From JBDHAC01 sp039589195 (lineage in GTDB: Bacteria; Gemmatimonadota; Gemmatimonadetes; Palauibacterales; Palauibacteraceae): DNA of 8,026 nucleotides. The stretch is taken from contig JBDHHV010000155.1 in assembly GCA_039589195.1 (NCBI GenBank), positions 1 to 8,026 on the forward strand, given 5' to 3'. How positions within the stretch are numbered: the stretch's first letter is position 1; each line of letters starts with the position of its first letter. The translations under genes were made by a program, and so were the position numbers. Below, in pieces: positions 1 to 5,962 of the stretch. The notes under the pieces were generated by a model that saw nothing but the letters and a program-made list of their open reading frames with translations, searched no databases and was not told the origin of the DNA.

Positions 1-225
1 GGGCACGGGCGCCAGACGATACTGACCATCCCGGTCCGACAACGTTCCGATGTCCGTCCCGGGGATGAACACCTGGGCGGCGTTGACCGGCGCCATCGTC
101 TGGCCGTTGATCACCGTGCCCGTGATCGCCCCCTCCTGCGCCTGCGCGGCCGTAAAGGCCAGCAGCAGAGCCAGGGCGGCGGACCCGGCGCGGGCGCCGG
201 TTCGCCTAAACGAAGCACGTAGCAT
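1..225 (-). CDS. SusC/RagA-like TonB-linked outer-membrane protein, N-terminal fragment (75 residues in window)
   Basis: Only the N-terminus is present; the frame runs off base 1 without a stop. Residues 1-30 form a Sec signal peptide: an Arg-rich start (MLRASFRRTGAR), a hydrophobic core (SAALALLLAFTA) and an AQAQ cleavage region. Residues 33-75 match the start of a CarboxypepD_reg-like beta-sandwich: GTVINGQTMAPVNAAQVFI, then GTDIGTLSDRDGQYRLAPVP, which resembles the family's 'G-T-x-TD.DG.Y.L..VP' pattern. This domain sits at the N-terminus of SusC/RagA receptors, which import glycans, peptides or other large nutrients across the outer membrane with TonB energy. The ATG at 225 is set by a near-perfect Shine-Dalgarno AAGGAGGTG at 238-230, four bases upstream. 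It is co-oriented with the CRTAC1-type gene 320 bases upstream. The barrel, plug and TonB box lie outside the window, so a plain TonB receptor or another protein with this domain remains possible. Confidence 0.72.
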   Translation of the reverse strand, partial: MLRASFRRTGARAGSAALALLLAFTAAQAQEGAITGTVINGQTMAPVNAAQVFIPGTDIGTLSDRDGQYRLAPVP

Positions 226-236
226 GAAACACCTCC

Positions 237-253
237 TTCTCTCGGAGAGAGAA
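237..253 (-). promoter_or_regulatory. Hairpin abutting the Shine-Dalgarno of the SusC-like gene
   Basis: On the minus strand TTCTCTC and GAGAGAA form perfect 7-base arms around a 3-base loop (TCC). The last two bases of the 3' arm are the first two A's of the AAGGAGGTG ribosome site (238-230). The stem would therefore stand directly against, and partly include, the ribosome site. Position suggests a role in translation initiation or mRNA stability; this is inferred. Confidence 0.4.
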
Positions 254-268
254 CGGGTTGGGAACCGA

Positions 269-286
269 GTGCCGCAGGTGCGGCAC
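269..286 (-). promoter_or_regulatory. Second leader hairpin of the SusC-like gene
   Basis: GTGCCGC and GCGGCAC are perfect 7-base arms around AGGT (ACCT in the minus-strand RNA). It lies 15 bases upstream of the hairpin next to the ribosome site and about 45 bases before the ATG. No U-run follows, so it is unlikely to be an intrinsic terminator. A leader structure in the SusC-like mRNA is the simplest reading. Confidence 0.4.
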
Positions 287-545
287 CCTACAAGGGCGGG
301 AGGCCATGCGGGACGGCCCTCCGCCATGAGCGGGAAGTTCTATCTGCACTGACACCTGATCAATCGTAGCAAGGAACCCTTGAAGGGGACACTTTGACAC
401 AGTGTACAATGATGAGCCACGGTCGTCTCTCAGGCAAGTCGGGAGGCCCCCTACGTCGGTGAAGCGACACGGCGGCGCGGCCGATGGGCTCGGTCCGGTT
501 CGCGTCGAGGCGGCACCCTCACTAAGCATGCTCCAAGCAACGAGT

Positions 546-3500
546 TCAGTTGGAGCTGGGCCACGGAACGCTGACCTCCAGAACGTTCGCCGGAACGGAA
601 TGCTCCGACTCCTCACCCCCAGGCCAGCGAACCCAGATCGCGCGTGGGCGCTCTCGCAGTCCGAGCACTTGTATCGGGTCATCGAGCGACCAGTATCCCG
701 ACCCGGCCTTCACCTCGCGCACGGGTCCTGTTCCCTCTTCATACAGGACGCGGATCGAGGCGCCGATCGCGTTGGGATTCCGCGGGGGACCCACGAGACG
801 GACTCGCAGCCCCGGGACCGCTCCCTCGTTCCGAAACAAACGTGCGGGGCCGCCGTTCTGTGACACGATGAGGTCGACCCGACCGTCGCCATCGTAGTCT
901 GACAGCGCGGCGCCCCGTTGGTCCCCGTACACGCGAATCCCGCTCACCTGGCCGGGCACCGGCTCGAGCCCGCCGGCCCCATCCCCCTTGAGCCATAATC
1001 CGCGGCCGCCGTCGTACCGCGGCGTCTCCGGCTCGGTGGCGAAGAAGTTCTGCGCCAGGAACACGTCCTCCGCGCCATCCCCGTCGAAATCGGCCACACC
1101 GGCATGATACGCGGGCGCCAGTTGCGCTTCCGGTGGCAGCGGGACTGCCTCGAACCGCCTTCCCCGGTTCAGGAAAAGGACGTGATCCAGACGAGCGGCC
1201 TCGACCACCTTCGCGCGGGATCGGCCCTCGCCGAGCGCCTGCGCGACGGTCGCGCGCGCGAAACCGCCGTAGCCGCCGACCCTTTGGGCCATGAACGGCA
1301 ACGCCCTTCCCACCCGACCGAACCCGGTCAGGGGTGCGTAATCTCCGAGCGCTTCGTCATGACCCGCCTGCAGCACGTCGACGGTGCCGTTTGCGTCCAG
1401 GTCACCGTAGTAAAGGCGGAGCGGGTGCCTCGGAGTCGCGGGCAGGTCGGTGTTCAGTCCCCATGCGGTCGCGATCACGTCCAGTCGGCCGTCGCTATCC
1501 AGATCGCCCGTCGTCAGGCCGTTCCAACGATTCGTGTGCTCCCCCAGTCCCCAGCTGTCGGTCTCGTCCGAGAACCGCCCGGCTTCGTTTCGATACAACC
1601 TGATCGGCCCCCAGTCCGTGGCGACGAGCAGGTCGGGGTCACCGTCTCCATCCACATCCGAGAAGACGGCCGCCGAAGCGCGACTCGTTGATGACAGGGC
1701 CGACGTGTTGACCGCATCTCGCTCGAAACGACCACCATCGTTCAGGAAGAGTCGCGAGATCGCGTCGCCGGGATACCCGGCGTAGGAGACGCGCCCACCG
1801 ACGAACAGATCCAGGTCTCCGTCCGCGTCGTAATCCGCCAGCGCCAGAGGGCCGGTCCCGCTGAGGTCGCCGAGGACCGCCGGGGAGAGGCGTGCGGCCG
1901 CTTCGTCGGCGCCGAGACGCTGCGGATCGAGCTCCACCCGGACCACCGATGGAGCGCGGCGCGCCGCCTGGGGATCGGGCGCCTCGTAGTTCAGCTGACC
2001 GACCAAGAGCGCCGTCGTTCCGGCGGCCGATGGCAGGGCGAGGACCGTCGTGTGATCGAGCGGAGCGGCCGGCATGCGGAGCACGACGCGCCGGAAGAAT
2101 CCATCATCGTTTCGGAACAGCGTCAACGTCCCGCCGCTGCCGGAGCCGATCAGCAGATCCGGGTCGTCGTCTCGATCCACATCGTGCCATGTGACGCCGG
2201 GCCCCAGTTGGCTGAGGCGTAACGGCAGGAGCGGCTGCCGGTTGAAGTCCGCATACGCGGTCTCGACATGCAGGTGATCGAGCGCGCCGGCCGCCTCACG
2301 GAAGATCGGCGCCGGGCTCGGCGGCGGCTCGCTCCGGCTCCCTGAGTCGGGTACTTCGGGCTCCTCGATCACGTACGACCGGTTCGGCCGTGCTCCTTCG
2401 ACGCGGCTCCGGGCACCGCTCCGCCACTCGACGACGATCGTGAGTGCTGAGGCCTCGCCCGCCGCGAACGCGTAGGCCTGCTCCGAGCTGGACAGGTATG
2501 TGCCTCCGGCCGTGACCTCCTTGCGCTGTTCAGGGACGGGGCCGTCGAGCACGCGGATCGCCGCGCCGATTCCGCGCGTGTTCCCGGCCCGCCCGCGCAG
2601 GCGAACCGCGATCCGTGGCGCCGCCGTCTCGTTCCGCAACACCAGCGCCGGCACGCCCAGCCGATTTACGACGACGTCCAGGTCGCCATCCCCATCGAAG
2701 TCGCCGGCCGCCAGGCCGTGCGCGATGTCGTCTTCGGTTCCGAAGCCCCACTCCCGGCCGACCTCGGTGAACCGCACCCCACCCTCGTTCCGAAACGCGA
2801 CGTTCGGGGTTCGATACTCTTCGAACAGAAGCAGATTCTGACGCGGCTCGTCCGAAAAGGCGCCGAGCAGTCGAATCTGCGTGTCGGCGTCCATGAGATC
2901 GCGGACGTGACCATTGAGGATCAGAAAGTCCTCGTCTCCGTCCAGGTCCACGTCCATGAACATCGTCGACCACGACCAGTCCGACGCCGCGACACCCGCA
3001 TACCAGGACGCATCCGCGTACGTCCCGTCCCCACGGTTGAGCAGAAGCATGTTGCGCTGGATCTGGAGTCTCGATTCGATCTCGCCGGGAAGCTGTAGGT
3101 CCACGACCATCGGCTGCACTTGCATCTTCCGCCGCCGGCTGTCGGCGCTGAGCATGTCGAGCGTGAAGATGTCCAGGTCGCCGTCCAGGTCCACGTCGGA
3201 GAAGTCGACGGCCATGCTGGTCGCGCTTGTCGACCGGATCGCGAGCCGAGAGATCTCCCGGAAGACCCCGGTTCCGTCGTTGAGCCAGATGCGATCGGGG
3301 TCCTGGAAGTCGTTGCAGACGTACAGGTCGGGGTCGCCATCCCGGTCGAGATCCTGGAAGCGCGCTGAAAGACCCCACTCCCGCGGGATCTCCGCGAGCG
3401 GCTCGCCGTCAGGATCGCGGAAGCGGCCCGAGGTGAAGGACACTTGCTCGAACCTCCCCGTCCCGTCGTTCAGGTAGAAGCGGTCGGGCTCGCCGATCCG

Positions 3501-4298
3501 GAGCCGCCTGAGCTCGTTCCCGCGCCACACGACCTCGTAGTGCTCCTCGAATCCGGGCGCGACCCTGATCTCGTCCCCGGACCTCGAGATCGTCTTCTCG
3601 AGCGTCCGTTCTTCGGGAGGAAAGAGGTCCGACACCGACACGCGCTTGTAATTGGTGATGTACAGATCGAGGTCCGCGTCTCCGTCCACATCGGATAGCG
3701 CGATGGTCTGGCTCCCGAGGTCGGAGGTGAGCCCCGCCTCTTCGGTCACATCCCGGAAGCTTCCCGTCCCGTCGTTCAAGAACAGCGCGTTCGGGCCGCC
3801 CAGGGCGGTCAGCAACAGATCCGCGTCGCCGTCACCATCCACATCCGCGAGCGTCGCGCCGGTCGAGTAGCGATCCGCAGCCTCCACCCCCGCTTCGGCC
3901 GCGATCTCCTCGAAGCGCCAGTTCCCCAGGTTGCGATACAGCGCGTTCGGACCTTCGAGACGCGCGAAATAGATGTCCGGGAGGCCGTCGCCGTCCACGT
4001 CCCCTACCGCGACCCCGGATCCGTTGCTGCGAAGCTCGCTCTCGACCAGCCCCGCATCGCTGAGCACATTGCCGAACGAGATCCCGGTCCGATCCGGCTC
4101 GAGCGCGCGAAACCCCGCCTGTCCGTCCTGAGGCACCGCGATCTCGCGCCAACGGTATCCCGCTTCCGAGTGCCACTCGGTCGGTTGCACGGGGACCACG
4201 TCTCGCCCGCAACCGCTCATCAGAATGTGGAGCAGCAAGCCCTGGAGGGTGGCGGTCGCCCATCGGGAGCGTGCCGCGCGCGAGGGCTGGATCTTCAT
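546..4298 (-). CDS. Large CRTAC1-type lipoprotein: two FG-GAP/VCBS propellers, each followed by an ASPIC/UnbV domain
   Basis: A 1250-residue exported protein. Residues 1-30 form a lipoprotein signal: basic start (R7, R10, R12), hydrophobic LLLHIL, lipobox-like MSGC with C30 as lipidation site; Gly at +2 fits outer-membrane sorting. Calcium-loop motifs DxDxDGxxD begin at residues 100, 152, 203, 316, 368, 449 and 533, then again at 706, 822, 881, 932, 966, 1070 and 1134. LNDGTG turns recur near 175, 277 and 340. ASPIC/UnbV domains lie at about 565-645 (NTRGIGAAIRV) and 1165-1240 (NPNAIGASIRV), separated by a Pro/Ser-rich linker at 648-665. The first module plus ASPIC/UnbV resembles a whole typical family member, so this one is doubled. 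Such proteins are thought to bind calcium and act in surface binding or adhesion; substrate unknown. The ATG at 4298 overlaps the preceding stop (ATGA) and lacks a good ribosome site. The frame stays open upstream to 4538, but that part has no signal and overlaps the neighbour. Confidence 0.88.
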   Translation of the reverse strand: MKIQPSRAARSRWATATLQGLLLHILMSGCGRDVVPVQPTEWHSEAGYRWREIAVPQDGQAGFRALEPDRTGISFGNVLSDAGLVESELRSNGSGVAVGDVDGDGLPDIYFARLEGPNALYRNLGNWRFEEIAAEAGVEAADRYSTGATLADVDGDGDADLLLTALGGPNALFLNDGTGSFRDVTEEAGLTSDLGSQTIALSDVDGDADLDLYITNYKRVSVSDLFPPEERTLEKTISRSGDEIRVAPGFEEHYEVVWRGNELRRLRIGEPDRFYLNDGTGRFEQVSFTSGRFRDPDGEPLAEIPREWGLSARFQDLDRDGDPDLYVCNDFQDPDRIWLNDGTGVFREISRLAIRSTSATSMAVDFSDVDLDGDLDIFTLDMLSADSRRRKMQVQPMVVDLQLPGEIESRLQIQRNMLLLNRGDGTYADASWYAGVAASDWSWSTMFMDVDLDGDEDFLILNGHVRDLMDADTQIRLLGAFSDEPRQNLLLFEEYRTPNVAFRNEGGVRFTEVGREWGFGTEDDIAHGLAAGDFDGDGDLDVVVNRLGVPALVLRNETAAPRIAVRLRGRAGNTRGIGAAIRVLDGPVPEQRKEVTAGGTYLSSSEQAYAFAAGEASALTIVVEWRSGARSRVEGARPNRSYVIEEPEVPDSGSRSEPPPSPAPIFREAAGALDHLHVETAYADFNRQPLLPLRLSQLGPGVTWHDVDRDDDPDLLIGSGSGGTLTLFRNDDGFFRRVVLRMPAAPLDHTTVLALPSAAGTTALLVGQLNYEAPDPQAARRAPSVVRVELDPQRLGADEAAARLSPAVLGDLSGTGPLALADYDADGDLDLFVGGRVSYAGYPGDAISRLFLNDGGRFERDAVNTSALSSTSRASAAVFSDVDGDGDPDLLVATDWGPIRLYRNEAGRFSDETDSWGLGEHTNRWNGLTTGDLDSDGRLDVIATAWGLNTDLPATPRHPLRLYYGDLDANGTVDVLQAGHDEALGDYAPLTGFGRVGRALPFMAQRVGGYGGFARATVAQALGEGRSRAKVVEAARLDHVLFLNRGRRFEAVPLPPEAQLAPAYHAGVADFDGDGAEDVFLAQNFFATEPETPRYDGGRGLWLKGDGAGGLEPVPGQVSGIRVYGDQRGAALSDYDGDGRVDLIVSQNGGPARLFRNEGAVPGLRVRLVGPPRNPNAIGASIRVLYEEGTGPVREVKAGSGYWSLDDPIQVLGLRERPRAIWVRWPGGEESEHSVPANVLEVSVPWPSSN

Positions 4299-4975
4299 GA
4301 GCCCGGGGCTCGCTCCGCCAGGACCGCGACCACGCGGGACGCCAGGTTGCGATTGAGGGTCACCCAGCGGTCGACCGTGACCGATCGACCCCACTCGGAG
4401 CGGGCGACCGCGCCCAGGTTCTCCGCGATCGGGAGCGGATTGGCAGCCGCGAACTCGCGAATCGACTGGAAGGCTTCGAAGACCCGCGGATCCACGCCTC
4501 CCTCGAAGCCCGCGAGCCGCTGGCCCAACTCGGCCCATTGTCGCCGGATTTCCGGGTCGAGGACGATCCGGGGCAGCCGGATCTCCCCCCCCGTGGCCGA
4601 CGCCAGCACTTGCTCTCGCGTGGCGCCGGGCGACGCGACGAGCACCAGCGAAAGGTCGGCTCCCAGCTCCGCGAAGCGTCGAAAATCGACCAGACGGAAG
4701 AAGCCGGCCTGCGCGAGCCGCAACTCTTCCTTGAAACGCTCCTCTGCCGCGACCATCTGCTGCATCGGGATCGGCTGCCCTCCGCTCGGCCCGTCGGAGA
4801 GCGCGTCGGCGGAGCCGGGCCAGATGAAGCGCTGCCCCACAACCCCGAGTGCAACTCCCAAGAGCACCAATCCCGGTCCCCGTGCGTGCTTCCGCCAGGA
4901 GCGGCTCGCAGATTTGCTGCCTGCGCCCGGCTTCTTGTCTGCGCCCGGCTTCTTGTCTGTGTCTGAGGAAGCCAA
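4295..4975 (-). CDS. Membrane-anchored protein of unknown function, coupled to the CRTAC1-type gene
   Basis: I do not recognise this 226-residue protein. It has a basic, Lys/Gly-rich cytoplasmic tail (1-32, with KKPGAD repeated), one membrane segment at about 34-52 (GPGLVLLGVALGVVGQRF) and no cleavage site, so it is probably type II with residues 55-226 in the periplasm. The periplasmic part is mostly helical-looking (QQMVAAEERFKEELRLAQAGFFRL, split by loops), with no cysteines and no catalytic motif I can name. The start is TTG at 4975, with GGAGGTGA ending next to it and a short 4-base spacer after GGAGG. The frame is open to 5305, but those residues are Arg/Pro-rich, lack a ribosome site and cross the divergent promoter region. 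The stop overlaps the next ATG, so it is the first gene of an operon and probably works with the propeller lipoprotein, perhaps in its export or anchoring (inference). Confidence 0.72.
   Translation of the reverse strand: MASSDTDKKPGADKKPGAGSKSASRSWRKHARGPGLVLLGVALGVVGQRFIWPGSADALSDGPSGGQPIPMQQMVAAEERFKEELRLAQAGFFRLVDFRRFAELGADLSLVLVASPGATREQVLASATGGEIRLPRIVLDPEIRRQWAELGQRLAGFEGGVDPRVFEAFQSIREFAAANPLPIAENLGAVARSEWGRSVTVDRWVTLNRNLASRVVAVLAERAPGS
4922..4957 (-). repeat. Two exact 18-base tandem copies encoding KKPGAD-type repeat
   Basis: The 18-base unit at 4922-4939 is repeated exactly at 4940-4957. It is in frame and encodes the repeated DKKPGA in the cytoplasmic tail of the anchored protein. 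Since 18 is a multiple of three, slippage here would lengthen or shorten the tail without breaking the frame. Confidence 0.8.
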
Positions 4976-5022
4976 CTCACCTCCGCGACTCGCGGGTGAC
5001 CTGGGTCGTAATTCGCCGCGTG

Positions 5023-5051
5023 AATCTAGACCGCTGAGTACCGCGATCCAA
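5023..5051 (-). promoter_or_regulatory. Sigma70-like promoter for the anchored-protein/CRTAC1-type operon
   Basis: Minus-strand TTGGAT (5051-5046), a 17-base spacer, and TAGATT (5028-5023) match the -35/-10 layout (3/6 and 4/6 bases). The start of transcription would fall near 5016, leaving about 40 bases before the TTG codon. The -35 lies in one copy of the tandem GCGATCCAA repeat. Match quality is moderate; spacing and position are the main support. Confidence 0.42.
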
Positions 5052-5061
5052 GGCGATCCAA
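5043..5061. repeat. Tandem direct repeat GCGATCCAA x2 in the divergent promoter region
   Basis: GCGATCCAA occurs at 5043-5051 and again at 5053-5061, a period of 10 bases, about one helical turn. One copy contains the proposed -35 of the minus-strand promoter and the second lies just upstream of it. Same-face direct repeats at a -35 are a common arrangement for an activator or repressor site; the regulator is unknown. Confidence 0.5.
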
Positions 5062-5101
5062 ATACGCACGGCTCGCCGTTCGACCGGTCGCTGCCGGGGC
5101 C

Positions 5102-5131
5102 GTGACAGCCGCCGGGATGCCCCGTTATCCT
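5102..5131 (+). promoter_or_regulatory. Sigma70-like promoter for the 5167 gene
   Basis: GTGACA (5102-5107, 5/6 to TTGACA), an 18-base spacer and TATCCT (5126-5131, 4/6 to TATAAT) lie 36 bases upstream of the ATG at 5167. Transcription would begin near 5138, leaving a leader of about 29 bases holding the ribosome site GGAG at 5156-5159. This placement rules against the in-frame TTG at 5131 as the start codon. Confidence 0.48.
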
Positions 5132-5166
5132 TGTGGCGATCCCGTGCCCGAAAGGGGAGAGCAAGG

Positions 5167-5904
5167 ATGTTCCATTCGTCAGAGTGCCATGGAGAGGTCG
5201 ACCTCGGGCCCCTACCCGACGAGGTGCGGGGCCGACTGGCGGGCCTGCCCGGTGAGTGGCTCGAGTTCGACCCCGAATCGTCGACCATCTTCGTGCGGCA
5301 CACACAGCCCACTGACGCGCCGGTGGTAGCGACCGCAGCCAGCGAGCTGGTCCGGATGCTCGATGAGATCCCCTACGACCTGCAGATCCGGATCCCGGGC
5401 GGGGATTTCCTCATCCACACGGAGGCGACGGGCGAGCTCGTGAGGTTGCGGGTGCACGACGGAGGCGCACTCGAGATCCGTTGGGCCCACCCCGACTACG
5501 AGGGCGCAAGCAAGCGTGCGTACGGCGACGGGCACGAGATCGTCATCGAGCCGTGGGAGCAGCGCCTCAATGGCAGCCTCGAGTTCATGTCGCGCGATCC
5601 GGAAGCGGCCGCGAGCGAGCTCCAGAATCTGGCCGACACGTTCGAGGGGCTTCACCCGGAGGGTGACTTCCGGGCGGTGGCGGGCGAGGGCGGCCGCGTC
5701 CAGATCGACATGAGCGTCGTGAATCTGGACGCGCGACTGCTCGTCGACCGGTGCGTCGAGCTGGCCGAGCCTCGCACGCTCAGCGGGCGGGTCGATGTGA
5801 GCTCCTTCGGCGACGCGCGCCCCGAGCACCTGGTGCGATTCCTGTTCGAGTTCGGCGAGGTGTGGGTGCAGCACCCGATGCTCTGGTCGGAACCGCCCGC
5901 GTGA
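5167..5904 (+). CDS. Soluble protein of unknown function upstream of an acyl-CoA dehydrogenase
   Basis: A 245-residue protein I cannot assign. It has no signal peptide and no membrane segment and is rich in Asp/Glu, so it is probably cytoplasmic. Alternating beta strands and helices are suggested: TIFVRHTQ (40-47), helix ATAASELVRMLDEI (55-68), LQIRIPGGDFLIHT (72-85), LVRLRVHDGGALEIRWA (91-107), helix DPEAAASELQNLADTFEGL (144-162), GRVQIDMSVVNL (176-187), LSGRVDVSSFG (205-215). The two 'ASELxxxxDxxxxL' helices, each followed by strands, hint at two similar halves; I could not confirm that. Only two cysteines (7 and 196). The ATG at 5167 has GGGGAG seven bases upstream; an in-frame TTG at 5131 falls in the proposed -10. 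It is followed after 58 bases by the dehydrogenase, so cotranscription is likely, but this gives no function by itself. Confidence 0.75.
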   Translation: MFHSSECHGEVDLGPLPDEVRGRLAGLPGEWLEFDPESSTIFVRHTQPTDAPVVATAASELVRMLDEIPYDLQIRIPGGDFLIHTEATGELVRLRVHDGGALEIRWAHPDYEGASKRAYGDGHEIVIEPWEQRLNGSLEFMSRDPEAAASELQNLADTFEGLHPEGDFRAVAGEGGRVQIDMSVVNLDARLLVDRCVELAEPRTLSGRVDVSSFGDARPEHLVRFLFEFGEVWVQHPMLWSEPPA

Positions 5905-5962
5905 TCGAAGACCGCTACGCTCACAACCGTAAGCTCACCCAAGACACACTGAGGACACGCTC

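Larger units (their letters stand above)
226..545 (-). other. 320-base gene-free leader between the CRTAC1-type gene and the SusC-like gene
   Basis: I see no credible gene here on either strand; open frames crossing it lack a ribosome site and family resemblance. It holds two hairpins near the SusC-like start (237-253 and 269-286). Farther upstream is a patch of dyad symmetry (377-405): an 11-base palindrome CCCTTGAAGGG at 377-387 and ACACT-N7-AGTGT at 389-405. No U-tract terminator follows the stop at 546. The best minus-strand promoter-like match is TTGATC (363-358), 15 bases, TAGAAC (342-337), too weak to call. The length and structure suggest separate control of the SusC-like gene, but readthrough from upstream cannot be excluded. 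Confidence 0.6.

Noticed and set aside
394..410. TTGACA followed by TACAAT on the plus strand
   Set aside because: The two boxes are only 5 bases apart, too close for a sigma70 promoter, and no plus-strand gene follows.
402..545. Possible TPP-riboswitch pieces (CTGAGA, GTAGGG, GGGTGCC) on the minus strand
   Set aside because: The pieces are in the wrong order and do not build the expected junction; chance matches in a GC-rich leader.
206..682. 158-codon minus-strand frame between the CRTAC1-type and SusC-like genes
   Set aside because: It overlaps both neighbours in another frame, lacks a ribosome site, and its product (Arg/Ser/Pro-rich) has no recognisable features.
644..3870. Many long plus-strand frames opposite the CRTAC1-type gene
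   Set aside because: The repeated Asp-loop codons on the minus strand create repeated Ser/Pro/Arg or Val/Gln frames on the other strand; these are shadows.
4299..4538. Upstream 80-codon extension of the CRTAC1-type frame
   Set aside because: It is Arg/Gly/Pro-rich, has no export signal, lies wholly within the upstream gene, and would bury the lipoprotein signal that begins at 4298.
4976..5305. Upstream 110-codon extension of the anchored-protein frame
   Set aside because: It crosses the divergent promoter region and overlaps the start of the 5167 gene. Composition is typical of a shadow frame, and a strong ribosome site marks the TTG at 4975.
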